Positions 43,001 to 51,446 are shown, counted from the stretch's first letter. The stretch is DNA of 57,178 nt from Fibrobacteria bacterium (GCA_025360005.1 JANYDA010000039.1:1-57178); one strand, 5' to 3'. The notes: generated by a model from the sequence alone, not told the origin. Program-made: numbers and translations.

Positions 43001-43492
43001 ATGGAGCGGATTGCGGGACTCGAACCCGCGACCCTTTGCTTGGGAAGCAGTGGGTCCGCTATACGATTTGCCTTTTTTTACGGAATCAGCCACTTTTGAC
43101 CGTTCTCTCCGCGTGGGTGTCCACTTTCTGTCCACTCCCAGGCTTAAATCTAATTGACTCCAGGGATTTTTTTCCAGCCCGGTGATAGTACGTGCGAGCA
43201 TGTTGGTCTTCCAACCTGCCACTGCCAAAACCACCTCTTCGGGCCTTCCTCCATCCAGCATATCCGTTGCCGACATGTGCCGGGTATCATAAAAATGGAG
43301 GTCTGAAATTCCTGCGAGCCGTTTACACGTCGTCCATGCCTTCTTGAAATCTCCCAATGGCCTGTACGAGCCCTTTGCCACTCGAGAGAACAGGTAGGGA
43401 CATTCCGGTGGAAGAGAACGAAAATACTCGACCATATCGGGCGGTATGGGTTTCCAAACCCCTTCATCGTTCTTCGTGGTACTGATCTTCCC
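42980..43492 (-). pseudogene. Decayed tyrosine recombinase (phage/ICE-type integrase), C-terminal part
   Basis: The frame keeps the integrase catalytic core: TTKNDEGVWKPIPPDMVEYF, CPYLFSRVAKGSYRP, DLHFYDTRHMSATDMLDGG (HxxR box, with Arg in DTRH) and VAGWKTNMLARTITGLEKN. In active enzymes the segment after GHKT/GWKT contains the nucleophilic Tyr (A-R-Y pattern); here it reads ARTITG, so the Tyr is lost. The N-terminal domains are missing and homology stops near 43490, where an IS3 end begins. The frame continues into the tRNA fragment, so its last 30 residues are not real protein. It would have catalysed insertion at the adjacent tRNA-Gly site. Confidence 0.8.
43002..43046 (-). other. 3' part of a tRNA-Gly(CCC) gene; putative integration (att) site
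   Basis: On the minus strand the sequence keeps an anticodon loop TTCCCAA (43046-43040; anticodon CCC), a full T arm GCGGG-TTCGAGT-CCCGC (43029-43013), the 3' acceptor strand AATCCGC, discriminator T and CCA (43004-43002). The 5' half and D arm are missing: upstream reads GCGGACCCACTGC, with only three of five anticodon-stem pairs possible and GCGGA as a partial match to the lost acceptor strand. This is the usual footprint of tyrosine-integrase insertion at a tRNA 3' end, with the element on the higher-coordinate side. A D-arm-less pseudo-tRNA made by internal deletion is the alternative. Confidence 0.75.
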
Positions 43493-43512
43493 CGACTTTT
43501 GCGTACAGGGGG

Positions 43513-43785
43513 TTAAGCACTTTCCTGTTGCTCGAATTCCATGGAGCTCATCTGGCCCAATGTCGAATGCAAGCGAACGCTGTTGTAATATAATTCGATG
43601 TATTCAATGATCTTCTCCTTGGCCTCCTTTCGTGTGTGAAAATCCTCCTCATAGACCCGTTCGACCTTGAGAGTGTGGAAGAGGCTTTCTCCCACCGCAT
43701 TGTCCCAGCAATTGCCCCGACGACTCATGCTTTGCGCCATGCAGTACCCCTTCAGCATGTCCCGGAAATCGTAGCTGGCATACAT
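43513..43785 (-). pseudogene. Truncated IS3-family transposase (OrfB C-terminus)
   Basis: The 90-residue fragment covers only the end of the rve/DDE domain: QSMSRRGNCWDNAVGESLFH (with the catalytic Glu of the DDE triad), LKVERVYEEDF, IEYIELYYNSVRLHSTLGQ and a terminal FEQQESA. A full OrfB has about 280 residues. Homology is lost upstream near 43800 (frame readable as TRCADMYASYDF, an eroded DRG-x-QYAS motif). One end of the IS probably lies at 43490-43510, where it cuts the integrase gene. I regard it as a dead remnant. Confidence 0.85.
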
Positions 43786-44017
43786 ATCAGCGCATCTCGT
43801 CTGTTCTGTTGCTCTCCCTATATTATTCCTCCATCCAAGCTATATGAAAGGATCGTTAAACCGGCCAGTGTAATTGAATTAGAGCGAATCAGGTTTTGCG
43901 ATGAGCTTTAGCCCAATTAAATTCATGAACAGGAGAATATTCTACTGGCCTGCACGCTAAATTCGGGTGACATCCAAAATGCGACCCAGATAGGTCACAG
44001 GAAAGGAGAGATCGCCT

Positions 44018-45676
44018 CTATGGAAATTCCAGTAGGGACATTTCGGTTTTTTGGTTTTCGTAAGCTAGCCGGAGCCAATCGGAAGAGCGAGCCACTCCGG
44101 CTATTTGCACCTCATCGATTTGCCCGAAGAAGCCATACCCGTTAATACCGTTGCCATGCGTTCCGATCCAGAGATCTTGTCCGAGCGGATAGGCGATAGG
44201 ACCTTGAAAGGAAACCACAGATTTTTCTTTTCCATCCATGTAGATACGTAAGCTAGTCCCGTCGAAAATCCCGGCGATAAGATGCCAGCGATTATCGATC
44301 AACCGGGAGGCGGCCACGGTGGCCCGTCCCCACTTGTCCGAAGGCGGCGATACTCCTCCGGTCCATTTGGAGTCCTTAAATGCGAAAAAGGTGGGGTCGC
44401 CTTTCAGATCCAGGCGTAAGCCACAATTATCTCCTAGAGAAACGATTTCCCCTCCCATGCTATCTGTACCGCTTGCCGTAATCCAAGCGGATAAGGTCAG
44501 AGAAGTGCCGGGCGTTAAAATCTTCGCGCCTGGGGCGTGTAGGTAGTGTGTACCATAGAATCGACCGCCGTATCCCCACACGGCTTTCCTATTACCGGAT
44601 TGTATTCTCCCCTGGGCATCAGCGCGAGATGGAGATGCATCCCGGAAAACGAACTCCTCCGAGGCGCCAATCGCTTCGCGCATATGCCATACCCCGCTGA
44701 AGGAAGAAAAAACAGATTGGCCGCTGGAAAAGTCTGGCGCGTTCCGTTTACCCCAATACATGGTGACCGGGAATGATCCGGCACCTGCTGGAATACTGTC
44801 TAGGTGAATCCAGATTTCCGCGTGCTTGGAGGCTGGTTCCCAACGCTCTACCTCATAAGCTAGATGGTTTCCGTCCGGACCCGCAAATCTGAAATCCTTC
44901 CCGTTCGAGAGGTTAAAATTGAAATTCTCCTGAGTCAGCCTAACCAGCAATGGGAAATCAACCACCTTTTCCGTCACCCCTGCCTGTGCTGTATGTACCA
45001 GGATTTCGCGCGACAATGGCCAAGTGGAATATTCCTCTCCTGCGAAACTGTCCAAGGGGATGGGAGCGATCAGGGTAGTGGCTCCAGAGGCGATGAGGAC
45101 AGGATCGCTCGGACGGTATGCCCGACCAGGGAGGGAAGAAACCTCTTGAATGAGATAACTCCCGCGGGCCAAACCCGCAATGCAGAAATCGCCATTGGAA
45201 TTTGCCTTCGCCACTTTGTCCAACCCATAGACTTGGACATAGGCCGAACCCTGCATTCTACCATTCGCGCTCAAGCTCCCCTCCAAGGAACCTAGCGGAC
45301 GCAAAGTATCCTCAGCCAGTTCCGCAGATTTCCCAGATGCCTCGAATTCCATTCGGCTACCACGCGCCGAATCATCGCGCGCTTCCAGCGTGTATGAGCC
45401 CGCCTGCAAGGATTTTACGGCGAAGCCACCCCGTGCATCGGTCCAGGCATCCGCTGGAGGCAGCGGTTTCCCGGCTTCCCCGGTATCCCGTAGGTATTCG
45501 CTGGGACGAATCCAAATCCGAACCCCTGCCGCGGCTGCGCCGTCAGTATATATCAGCTTACCCACCACAACGGAGCCGTTGGTATCTTCCGAGCCACTGC
45601 CCCCGCCACCGGCTAGGCATCCCGCCAGCGCCAAACCCAGTGAAAGCGGAATCCAAATGCTGCGAAAGGTCTTCAT
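44018..45676 (-). CDS. DUF2341/LamG lipoprotein with carboxypeptidase-regulatory-like domains
   Basis: The 552-residue product has a lipobox (LALAGC, Cys20) followed by a GGGGSGSE linker. Two CarboxypepD_reg-like modules span about 37-120 and 128-205 (GGFAVKSLQAGSYTLEARDD and GDFCIAGLARGSYLIQEV). A DUF2341 domain covers about 240-330 (FPLLVRLTQENFNFNLSNGK and FPVTMYWGKRNAP). A LamG/concanavalin-like domain forms the end (about 340-548: LTLSAWITASG, HLIAGIFDGTSLRIYMDG, GQIDEVQIAGVARS). It probably sits on the cell surface and binds glycan. Its ATG overlaps the stop of the TIGR02147 regulator gene (ATGA). Confidence 0.88.
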   Translation of the reverse strand: MKTFRSIWIPLSLGLALAGCLAGGGGSGSEDTNGSVVVGKLIYTDGAAAAGVRIWIRPSEYLRDTGEAGKPLPPADAWTDARGGFAVKSLQAGSYTLEARDDSARGSRMEFEASGKSAELAEDTLRPLGSLEGSLSANGRMQGSAYVQVYGLDKVAKANSNGDFCIAGLARGSYLIQEVSSLPGRAYRPSDPVLIASGATTLIAPIPLDSFAGEEYSTWPLSREILVHTAQAGVTEKVVDFPLLVRLTQENFNFNLSNGKDFRFAGPDGNHLAYEVERWEPASKHAEIWIHLDSIPAGAGSFPVTMYWGKRNAPDFSSGQSVFSSFSGVWHMREAIGASEEFVFRDASPSRADAQGRIQSGNRKAVWGYGGRFYGTHYLHAPGAKILTPGTSLTLSAWITASGTDSMGGEIVSLGDNCGLRLDLKGDPTFFAFKDSKWTGGVSPPSDKWGRATVAASRLIDNRWHLIAGIFDGTSLRIYMDGKEKSVVSFQGPIAYPLGQDLWIGTHGNGINGYGFFGQIDEVQIAGVARSSDWLRLAYENQKTEMSLLEFP

Positions 45677-46524
45677 GTCAACTCTGGTACCGATTCGTAG
45701 GAAAGGGGGAAAAATTGGAGGTTGAGCCTGTACACCTTGTCAACCTTGGAATCCTTGCTTGACTGCTCCATGATGGTTCGACGAGTCTGTTTGAGTATCT
45801 CCAGAATTTGATAGAAGGCCACGGAAGACAAACTAATAGTAAGTCCGGAAAAGTCCCTTTCTTCTGGAGCCACTTCATTGATAGCCTTGGCTGCCAAATC
45901 GGCCATGGCAGCATGCAGGTTGGTCATGAAGACTGCTTGCACGTTGTCCCCGGAAGAGATCAATTTTTCCGTTAACCTATAAATCCCATCCTTGTCCTTT
46001 TCCACTAGGCCCAGTTCATAAATTAATTTTACCGCTTTTTTGGCTTCTTGAACACCGATGGCCGGACGCAACATCTTACTGAGTTTCGCGTAGTTACCAT
46101 CGAAGGGAACGACATTGAGCAATTCCCGTATGGCCGGATAATACCACTTTCGATAGAATTCAAATTGGCGTTCCTCCAGTGTTATGACCCGGGAGGAGCG
46201 CAGACGAAATAGTTTTTCCAGAAACAAATTCTTTTCAATGTGTGTCTTAGCCTGCCCGAAAAGAACCAACGTTTCAAAGTACTCGAGTTCGCCGTCGTGG
46301 AGATTGAACGCTCGGGCCAATCCGTTGGCCATTTTCGGATCCAGGTGTCTTTGGCCGCTGAAGATCCGGCTTAAGGTTCCGGAATTAGTAGCGATCTTTC
46401 TCGCAATATACCGATAGGAAAAGTTAGGAGCCTTTCTCTTCTTGACCTGGTAAGCGTCCTTCATAAACTCCCTGTAGTCCAGGTAATCGAAAATTCTGAC
46501 GCTATCCGGAGCTCTTTCGGCCAT
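45673..46524 (-). CDS. TIGR02147-family regulator
   Basis: The 283-residue protein matches the TIGR02147 family: IFDYLDYREFMKDAYQVKKR at the N-terminus, a helix-turn-helix-like FSYRYIARKIATNSGTLSRI with FSGQRHLDPKMANGLARAF, and the DUF4423-like LFLEKLFRLRSSRVI and RKWYYPAIRELLNVV. It continues to ISLSSVAFYQILEILKQTRR. The family was defined in Fibrobacter succinogenes and is thought to be regulatory, but its ligand is unknown. I use the ATG at 46524; a more upstream start (46611) would run through the palindrome at 46577-46592. It is coupled to the downstream lipoprotein. Confidence 0.88.
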   Translation of the reverse strand: MAERAPDSVRIFDYLDYREFMKDAYQVKKRKAPNFSYRYIARKIATNSGTLSRIFSGQRHLDPKMANGLARAFNLHDGELEYFETLVLFGQAKTHIEKNLFLEKLFRLRSSRVITLEERQFEFYRKWYYPAIRELLNVVPFDGNYAKLSKMLRPAIGVQEAKKAVKLIYELGLVEKDKDGIYRLTEKLISSGDNVQAVFMTNLHAAMADLAAKAINEVAPEERDFSGLTISLSSVAFYQILEILKQTRRTIMEQSSKDSKVDKVYRLNLQFFPLSYESVPELT

Positions 46525-46575
46525 CCCGTGAATATAAGGGCGGCGGTGGAAAATACCTGGAGTTCGAGCAAACTC

Positions 46576-46656
46576 CGCTGCAAAATTGCAGCACTCACCG
46601 CAAATGGCCATATTAGCTCAAAGGGATAGGCCCAGGGGCTTCCATAGCTTGGAAAC
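46576..46656 (+). repeat. Leader repeat, diverged copy 1
   Basis: Starts with the perfect 16-bp palindrome GCTGCAAAATTGCAGC (46577-46592) followed by AC. It then shows the same order of short blocks as copies 2 and 3: an ATGGNNAT block, GGCCC, then CCATANCTT and GGAAAC. It lies 52 bases upstream of the TIGR02147 start. Similarity to the other copies is weaker, so this assignment is tentative. Confidence 0.5.
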
Positions 46657-46758
46657 CCTTCCTGATAGACTGGGGAAAAAGAATGGGGACCCCGATTAAC
46701 CGGGTCCATCCAATCTACCCGTTGGAATGCCCGCGAACCGAGGGAGAGTCGATAAGTG

Positions 46759-46841
46759 CGCTGCAACGCCGCAGCACTTTTTCCGAAGTCGCATGGTTAT
46801 CGCGCTTGGTACCGGGCCCTTGCCTATACCTTATGGGAAAC
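46759..46841 (+). repeat. Leader repeat, copy 2
   Basis: CGCTGCAACGCCGCAGCAC opens the copy and is identical to copy 3, followed by TTTTTC, AGTCGCATGGTTATC, TACCGGGCC and ATACCTT. The dyad AAGTG..CTGC / GCAG..CACTT plus a T-run could also act as a weak terminator in RNA. It stands about 315 bases upstream of the propeller gene and is followed by a remnant of a lyase signal peptide. Confidence 0.8.
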
Positions 46842-46902
46842 TTTTCGCTTTCGGTACGGAAGAAAATACTACGGAACACAGCAACCTACATCATTCCCGA
46901 AA

Positions 46903-47079
46903 ATGTCTGCCTCCAATACTGAGAAGATTGCTTATGCCGCGATATTCGGATTGGATTGGGTCCCATCGGTTGCAGCATCGAATTACCTCATGATCTCCAG
47001 GACCTTCTTCAAGCTTAGTTTTCGTGGAAATTTAACTGAGACTAGTAGTTCGGAAATATCATTATGGGGTAGAAGATAG
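46903..47079 (+). pseudogene. Remnant of the 5' end of a polysaccharide-lyase gene
   Basis: A 58-codon frame starts MSASNTEKIAYAAIFGLDWV and continues PSVAAS. It resembles the signal peptide of the lyase-like gene at 48926 (CALIFGLACIPSIVSAA). The two share an exact 14-base block, GATATTCGGATTGG (46941-46954 and 48997-49010), at nearly the same distance from their leader repeats (182 and 186 bases). After the signal peptide the similarity disappears. I read this as a truncated duplicate left by rearrangement; a small secreted peptide is the alternative. Confidence 0.55.
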
Positions 47080-47155
47080 CAGCCTTACGCCGAATACTAA
47101 GGCTTACGGAAGATTCAAGATTCTGAAAAAACAAGATAAGGATTGGCGGGGACTT

Positions 47156-48658
47156 ATGAAAATGGCAATGAATTGCTTGGGAATGGTTTTGTCGCTTCTG
47201 ATTTCCAATCTTGTGGCTGAGGTCTTTTCCGGGACGGTCATCGATTCGGTAAGCGGCAAAAAACTGGCTCGTGTCAAAGTCGGGATGGATGACACGCATT
47301 TCGTATGGACGGATTCGGCCGGTAATTTCGTTTTCAATACCGAGGGAAATGTGGGTATCGGGAATCGCAATGGCCTAAACGGAAATTTGATTACTTGGAA
47401 TTCTGGGGATGCCAACATTCAGATCCCGAGAAATTTTCCGGGCTTAAAAATTCAACTGAGGAACATCGAAGGAAAACTCATTCGCAGCTATTCCCCCGAA
47501 AATTCCAGTGTGGGTTCAAAGGTTTCCCTTCCAAATCTCCCCATGGGTATTTATTCACTTTCCATCCGTAATGCCGGCAAAATCTTAACCCAACGGACAA
47601 TGTTGATTAACGGTCCTACCCAGTTGGCCATGAACGAAACCGTGGTATCCGAAAAGGCAGGCTTATCCAAGTCCGCGAGGACCCAAGCGATATCCTTGAA
47701 GTTCACCAAGCCGACTTACTATACGTCGGAAAAAACCTTTGCCAATAGTCAAAATAACGTCGTGATTCCCTTGCGCGAGGATTTTTCACCGACCCGCCAT
47801 GATTTTATGTCCGCGGCGGAATGGCAATGCACCCCCAATTGCGAGACCAACCAGAAGATGTTTATCGTTCGCGGCGGAAAAGTGGTGTGGACCTATACCG
47901 AACCGCTTCCTTGCGAATTTGATGATGCCTGGGTGCTCTCGGACAGCTCCATCGTCATGTCCTTGCGCTATGGCGCCCGCAAACTCAAGAGCATCCATGA
48001 TCCCACGTCGACCTGGTACATTTACGAAAATATCAAGACCCAAGGCGAAATCCACGTCACTCAGCCCTTGGACTTGAATAGGGTTTTCGTATGGGTGAAT
48101 GAGGGAAACCATAACACCGGCCTTATCATCAATACGCAAACCGGAGATACCCTGAAGAAATTTGACATCCCCAGCGGGAACAGCAGTTTCCATGGTGGTG
48201 GGAGGCATGCCCGCTTTACCAGGGAAGGGACCCTGATGGTGGCGCATTTCAACCTTAATAAGGTAGCGGAATATGATACCGCGACCATGAAGGAGATCTG
48301 GTCGTATCCGGGGAAGGCCTGGGCGGCGGTAAAGCTCAGGAACGGGAATTTGCTCATCAGCGGTGACGGTGAAGGCTGGGTGCGTGAAATCAACCGGGCC
48401 ACCAAAGCAATCGATTGGGAAATCAACCTCAAGAACTTTCCGAATGTTAAATTCGGCGCGTACGTCCAAGGGATCACGCGCCTTTCCAATGGAAATACCA
48501 TTATCACGAATCATAGAGGCGATCCACCGATTTTGGAAGTGAGCCCCGACAAAAAAATCGTCTGGAGCGTGAGCAAGGATATAATACCCCTCTCTAGCAC
48601 GGTTCAGATATTGGGCGAAGAAGGCGTCCCTGAAAATCCAGGCGATCTCCTGCGCTAG
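47156..48658 (+). CDS. Secreted beta-propeller (arylsulfotransferase/PQQ-like) with N-terminal accessory modules
   Basis: The 500-residue exported protein has a signal peptide, then a CarboxypepD_reg-like module (about 22-60, GTVIDSVSGKKLARVKVG). A module resembling a sorting/FlgD-like domain follows (about 75-155: IEGKLIRSYSPENSS, LPNLPMGIYSLSIRNAGKIL, TQRTML). The C-terminal 280 residues are propeller blades such as GTLMVAHFNLNKVAEYD, KLRNGNLLISGDGEGWVREI and RLSNGNTIITNHRGDPPILE, as in ASST/PQQ-type proteins. No catalytic residue can be assigned. GGCGGGG lies upstream of the ATG. It heads the lyase operon. Confidence 0.78.
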   Translation: MKMAMNCLGMVLSLLISNLVAEVFSGTVIDSVSGKKLARVKVGMDDTHFVWTDSAGNFVFNTEGNVGIGNRNGLNGNLITWNSGDANIQIPRNFPGLKIQLRNIEGKLIRSYSPENSSVGSKVSLPNLPMGIYSLSIRNAGKILTQRTMLINGPTQLAMNETVVSEKAGLSKSARTQAISLKFTKPTYYTSEKTFANSQNNVVIPLREDFSPTRHDFMSAAEWQCTPNCETNQKMFIVRGGKVVWTYTEPLPCEFDDAWVLSDSSIVMSLRYGARKLKSIHDPTSTWYIYENIKTQGEIHVTQPLDLNRVFVWVNEGNHNTGLIINTQTGDTLKKFDIPSGNSSFHGGGRHARFTREGTLMVAHFNLNKVAEYDTATMKEIWSYPGKAWAAVKLRNGNLLISGDGEGWVREINRATKAIDWEINLKNFPNVKFGAYVQGITRLSNGNTIITNHRGDPPILEVSPDKKIVWSVSKDIIPLSSTVQILGEEGVPENPGDLLR

Positions 48659-48810
48659 GGAAATTGCTGCGGGGCACCTACCCTGCCCCTGCGAGTAAAA
48701 TGTCAGAGTCGAGGAGCTCTTGAGTTCTGGCATACCCGACATAAAAGTCCCGCCCCCACCCCCATCCCACAATTTCAGCTTGTCGTAAGGCAGGAAAAAG
48801 TCAAAGACCG

Positions 48811-48891
48811 CGCTGCAACGCCGCAGCACTTTTTCAGGAGTCGCATGGTTATCATGCATGTTACCGGGCCGTTTCCCATACCTTGTGAAAC
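48811..48891 (+). repeat. Leader repeat, copy 3
   Basis: Opens with GCTGCAACGCCGCAGC (48812-48827), identical to copy 2, and continues TTTTTCAGGAGTCGCATGG, TTATC, TTACCGGGCC and CATACCTTGTG. It ends 34 bases before the ATG of the first lyase-like gene, so it lies where a promoter or 5' leader should be. Confidence 0.8.
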
Positions 48892-48925
48892 GACACCCCT
48901 ATATCCGGATTGAAAGAAAACTACC

Positions 48926-50050
48926 ATGGAAAAACGGCGACCTATCCAATCCCTTAAATCGGTCCCAGCGGTCTTTGCGAATAGCACCTGCGCGCTGATA
49001 TTCGGATTGGCATGTATTCCATCCATCGTGTCGGCAGCAATCATCAATACCGCTACCTGGGTCAGTAATGATTTCAATGATGGAACCATGGCCCCCTTCT
49101 ATTCGTGCACCACACAAAGCCCGGCATATGTGGTTCCTTTTACCCTGAACGGTGAGCGGAGCCTGGAATTCTATTGGACCCAGAAGGGCTATGACGGAAC
49201 ACGCATGGACCGGGGCGCGGAGGCCTGCTCCCGGCTAGACATCCGCAAAGAGGGCTGGTCGGCCTTCCGGTTCTACATGCCTTCACCGGGATTCCCCACC
49301 AACAAGGACGGCGCCATCGCCCAGATCTTCGCCGAGAACGGATGCAGTTCCTGGGCGGCCATGGTGGAATACCACAACAACACCATGATCGTGTCGCATC
49401 GCTCGAGTTGCGGCGGCCCCGCGCAACCCATCCTCAGCAAGGATATCCAGCGCAATACCTGGATTCCCGTGATCATGCATTTCGTAATCTCCCACCAGAA
49501 CAAGGGTCTGCTTGAAATCTGGTATGGAGACGCTCCGGAAGCAAATCCGACCTACCGCTATACGGGCAATTTCGCCTGGGGCCAATGGAGCGGCGATTCG
49601 CTGAATCCCGCCATCGGCGACAACATGATCAAGTTGAAAATCGGGATGTACAACTTCCAGTATGGCAATTATGACAATGGCGAGGAACGCAGGCTGTACT
49701 ACGACAATGTCACGCAGATCAATGGTAATCCACCCAATGCCTGGTCCCTGGTGAATCCCATGAAGGCGGTTAGCGCCACGTCGGCCCTTCCCACTACGGG
49801 TGAACCATTCACCTTCTCCTTGAGCGGACAAGGCGTGATGCATTCCAGCAATTACGGCAAAGTGACCGGAGTGCGGATCGTGGATACCCGAGGGAATTTG
49901 ATCCAGGCATTGACAGCGGATACACAGAGCCTTACCTGGGATGCTAAGGACGGAAGGGGCCGGCTGGTCCCTAACGGTGTCTATTATGTGACGCTGAACG
50001 GCCCGGCCCGGTCGGCTACGTTCACGATTAACAACATCCGGAAACCATGA
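48926..50050 (+). CDS. PF14099-type polysaccharide lyase-like jelly-roll protein (cassette A, gene 1)
   Basis: The 374-residue exported protein (signal peptide near residues 20-37) has a catalytic-type beta jelly roll resembling the Polysacc_lyase family (PF14099, relatives of PL13/PL20). Diagnostic stretches are FNDGTMAPFYSC, DRGAEACSRLDIRKEGWSAF, AIAQIFAENGCSSWAAMV, NTWIPVIMHFVISHQNKGLL and KLKIGMYNFQYGN. The C-terminal 70 residues form a FlgD/sorting-like module (GVRIVDTRGNLIQALT, LVPNGVYYVTLNG). It would cut an acidic polysaccharide such as alginate or glucuronan outside the cell. It is paralogous to the protein encoded at 52539. Confidence 0.75.
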   Translation: MEKRRPIQSLKSVPAVFANSTCALIFGLACIPSIVSAAIINTATWVSNDFNDGTMAPFYSCTTQSPAYVVPFTLNGERSLEFYWTQKGYDGTRMDRGAEACSRLDIRKEGWSAFRFYMPSPGFPTNKDGAIAQIFAENGCSSWAAMVEYHNNTMIVSHRSSCGGPAQPILSKDIQRNTWIPVIMHFVISHQNKGLLEIWYGDAPEANPTYRYTGNFAWGQWSGDSLNPAIGDNMIKLKIGMYNFQYGNYDNGEERRLYYDNVTQINGNPPNAWSLVNPMKAVSATSALPTTGEPFTFSLSGQGVMHSSNYGKVTGVRIVDTRGNLIQALTADTQSLTWDAKDGRGRLVPNGVYYVTLNGPARSATFTINNIRKP

Positions 50051-50099
50051 GGGGCTTTAATACCGGGCGTATGCCGATCATCGGAGGGGTAAAAACACT

Positions 50100-51446
50100 A
50101 TGAGATTTTTTTACGCATCGGCCGCCTTTTTTATAGCCCTAAATTTCCGGCCCGCGTATCCGGCGGTGTTTGTCCATCCCGGCATGCTCCATAACCAAGC
50201 CGAACTTGATTTTGTCAAGGACAAGGTAAAAGCGGGGGCCCAGCCCTGGAAAGCCGCTTTGGAAAAACTCCGGACCTATCCCGGCGCCAGTCTCACCTGG
50301 GTCCCCAAACCCCATGCGGACGTGATCCGCGGGCCTTACAATAATCCCGATGTGGGCGCCGGGGATATGGAGAAGGATGGGGCCGCGGCATACGCACATG
50401 CCCTGCAATGGAGCGTGACGGGAGACGAGGCCCATGCCCGCAAGACCGTGGAGATCCTGAACGCCTGGTCCGGCGTCTTGAAGTCCATCACCGGTCATGA
50501 CGCCTTGCTTCTGGTGGGCATGACCGGGCAGATGTTCCTGAACGCGGCCGAACTCATGCGGCATACCTATACCGGCTGGAGCGACGCGGACCAGGAACGG
50601 TTCCGGAGCATGCTCCGCAATGTCTACTACCCGCTCATCAAGGACTTCTTCCCCACCGCCAACGGCAACTGGGACGCCTCCATGATTCAAACCATGATGG
50701 CCATGGGCGTGTTCCTGGACGATACCGCCATGTTCAATCGGGGCGTCAACCATTTCCTCACTGGGCATACCAACGGGGCCATCGGAAATTACGTGAATGC
50801 GTTCGGGGAAAGCCAGGAAAGCGGCCGCGACCAAGGCCATACCCAGATGGGCCTTGGATTCCTCGGCTGCGCTGCCGAGATCGGCTGGAAGCAGGGCGTG
50901 GATTTGTACGGGGCCTTGGATAACCGGCTGGCCCTGGGATTCGAATATACGGCCCAATACAACCTGGGCCAGAACGTGCGTTACGAAGCGTATCGCAGCA
51001 TCGACGGGACCTACAACTATACCTCCATCTCCACCAGCGGCCGCGGCGGTTTCCGTCCCATCTTCGAGCGGGTATACCAGCACTACCATGTCCGCAAGGG
51101 AATGGACATGCCTTTCACCAGGCAGGTCGTCGAACGCAATCGGCCAGAAGGCTGGGCGGTTCAGCATGCCTCCTGGGGAAGCTTGGCCTATGCGGGTGTC
51201 CCGGCATATCCCATGGGGTACTCGGGTCCCAGTACGGCCATCCGGATACAGTCGACTGAAAACGGAGTCGTCTCCAGTATTGCAAGGGCGCGGTTGGGGT
51301 TTCGCAAAGGGGATGCATGGGGGGTTCGGATCATGCAGCCCGGAATGGGTGTTGGTATAAGGGTTCGGGATGTGTCGGGAAGATTGAGATCCGAAATTCC
51401 CATACTTGAAGTCTTAATGAATGGCGAAGTGGGTGGAAATGAGTGA
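50100..51446 (+). CDS. Alginate-lyase-family (PF05426, PL38-like) protein (cassette A, gene 2)
   Basis: The 448-residue exported protein starts with a signal peptide and FVHPGMLHNQAELDFVK, the standard entry of the PF05426 alpha/alpha-toroid lyases. Core motifs are YNNPDVGAGDMEKDG, FFPTANGNWDASMIQTMMAM, GVFLDDTAMFNRGVNHF and ESGRDQGHTQMGLGF (probable catalytic His/Tyr neighbourhood). PL38 members cleave glucuronan or alginate; the substrate here is not proven. After residue about 385 the C-terminus is unlike its paralog and contains only a stub of a sorting-like module (GIRVRDVSGRL). GGAGGGG precedes the ATG. Confidence 0.88.
   Translation: MRFFYASAAFFIALNFRPAYPAVFVHPGMLHNQAELDFVKDKVKAGAQPWKAALEKLRTYPGASLTWVPKPHADVIRGPYNNPDVGAGDMEKDGAAAYAHALQWSVTGDEAHARKTVEILNAWSGVLKSITGHDALLLVGMTGQMFLNAAELMRHTYTGWSDADQERFRSMLRNVYYPLIKDFFPTANGNWDASMIQTMMAMGVFLDDTAMFNRGVNHFLTGHTNGAIGNYVNAFGESQESGRDQGHTQMGLGFLGCAAEIGWKQGVDLYGALDNRLALGFEYTAQYNLGQNVRYEAYRSIDGTYNYTSISTSGRGGFRPIFERVYQHYHVRKGMDMPFTRQVVERNRPEGWAVQHASWGSLAYAGVPAYPMGYSGPSTAIRIQSTENGVVSSIARARLGFRKGDAWGVRIMQPGMGVGIRVRDVSGRLRSEIPILEVLMNGEVGGNE

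Noticed and set aside
43002-43060. Functional tRNA-Gly lacking a D arm
   Set aside because: GCGGA at 43056-43060 could pair with the acceptor strand, but the anticodon stem has only three pairs and there is no D arm, so a truncated att copy is more likely.
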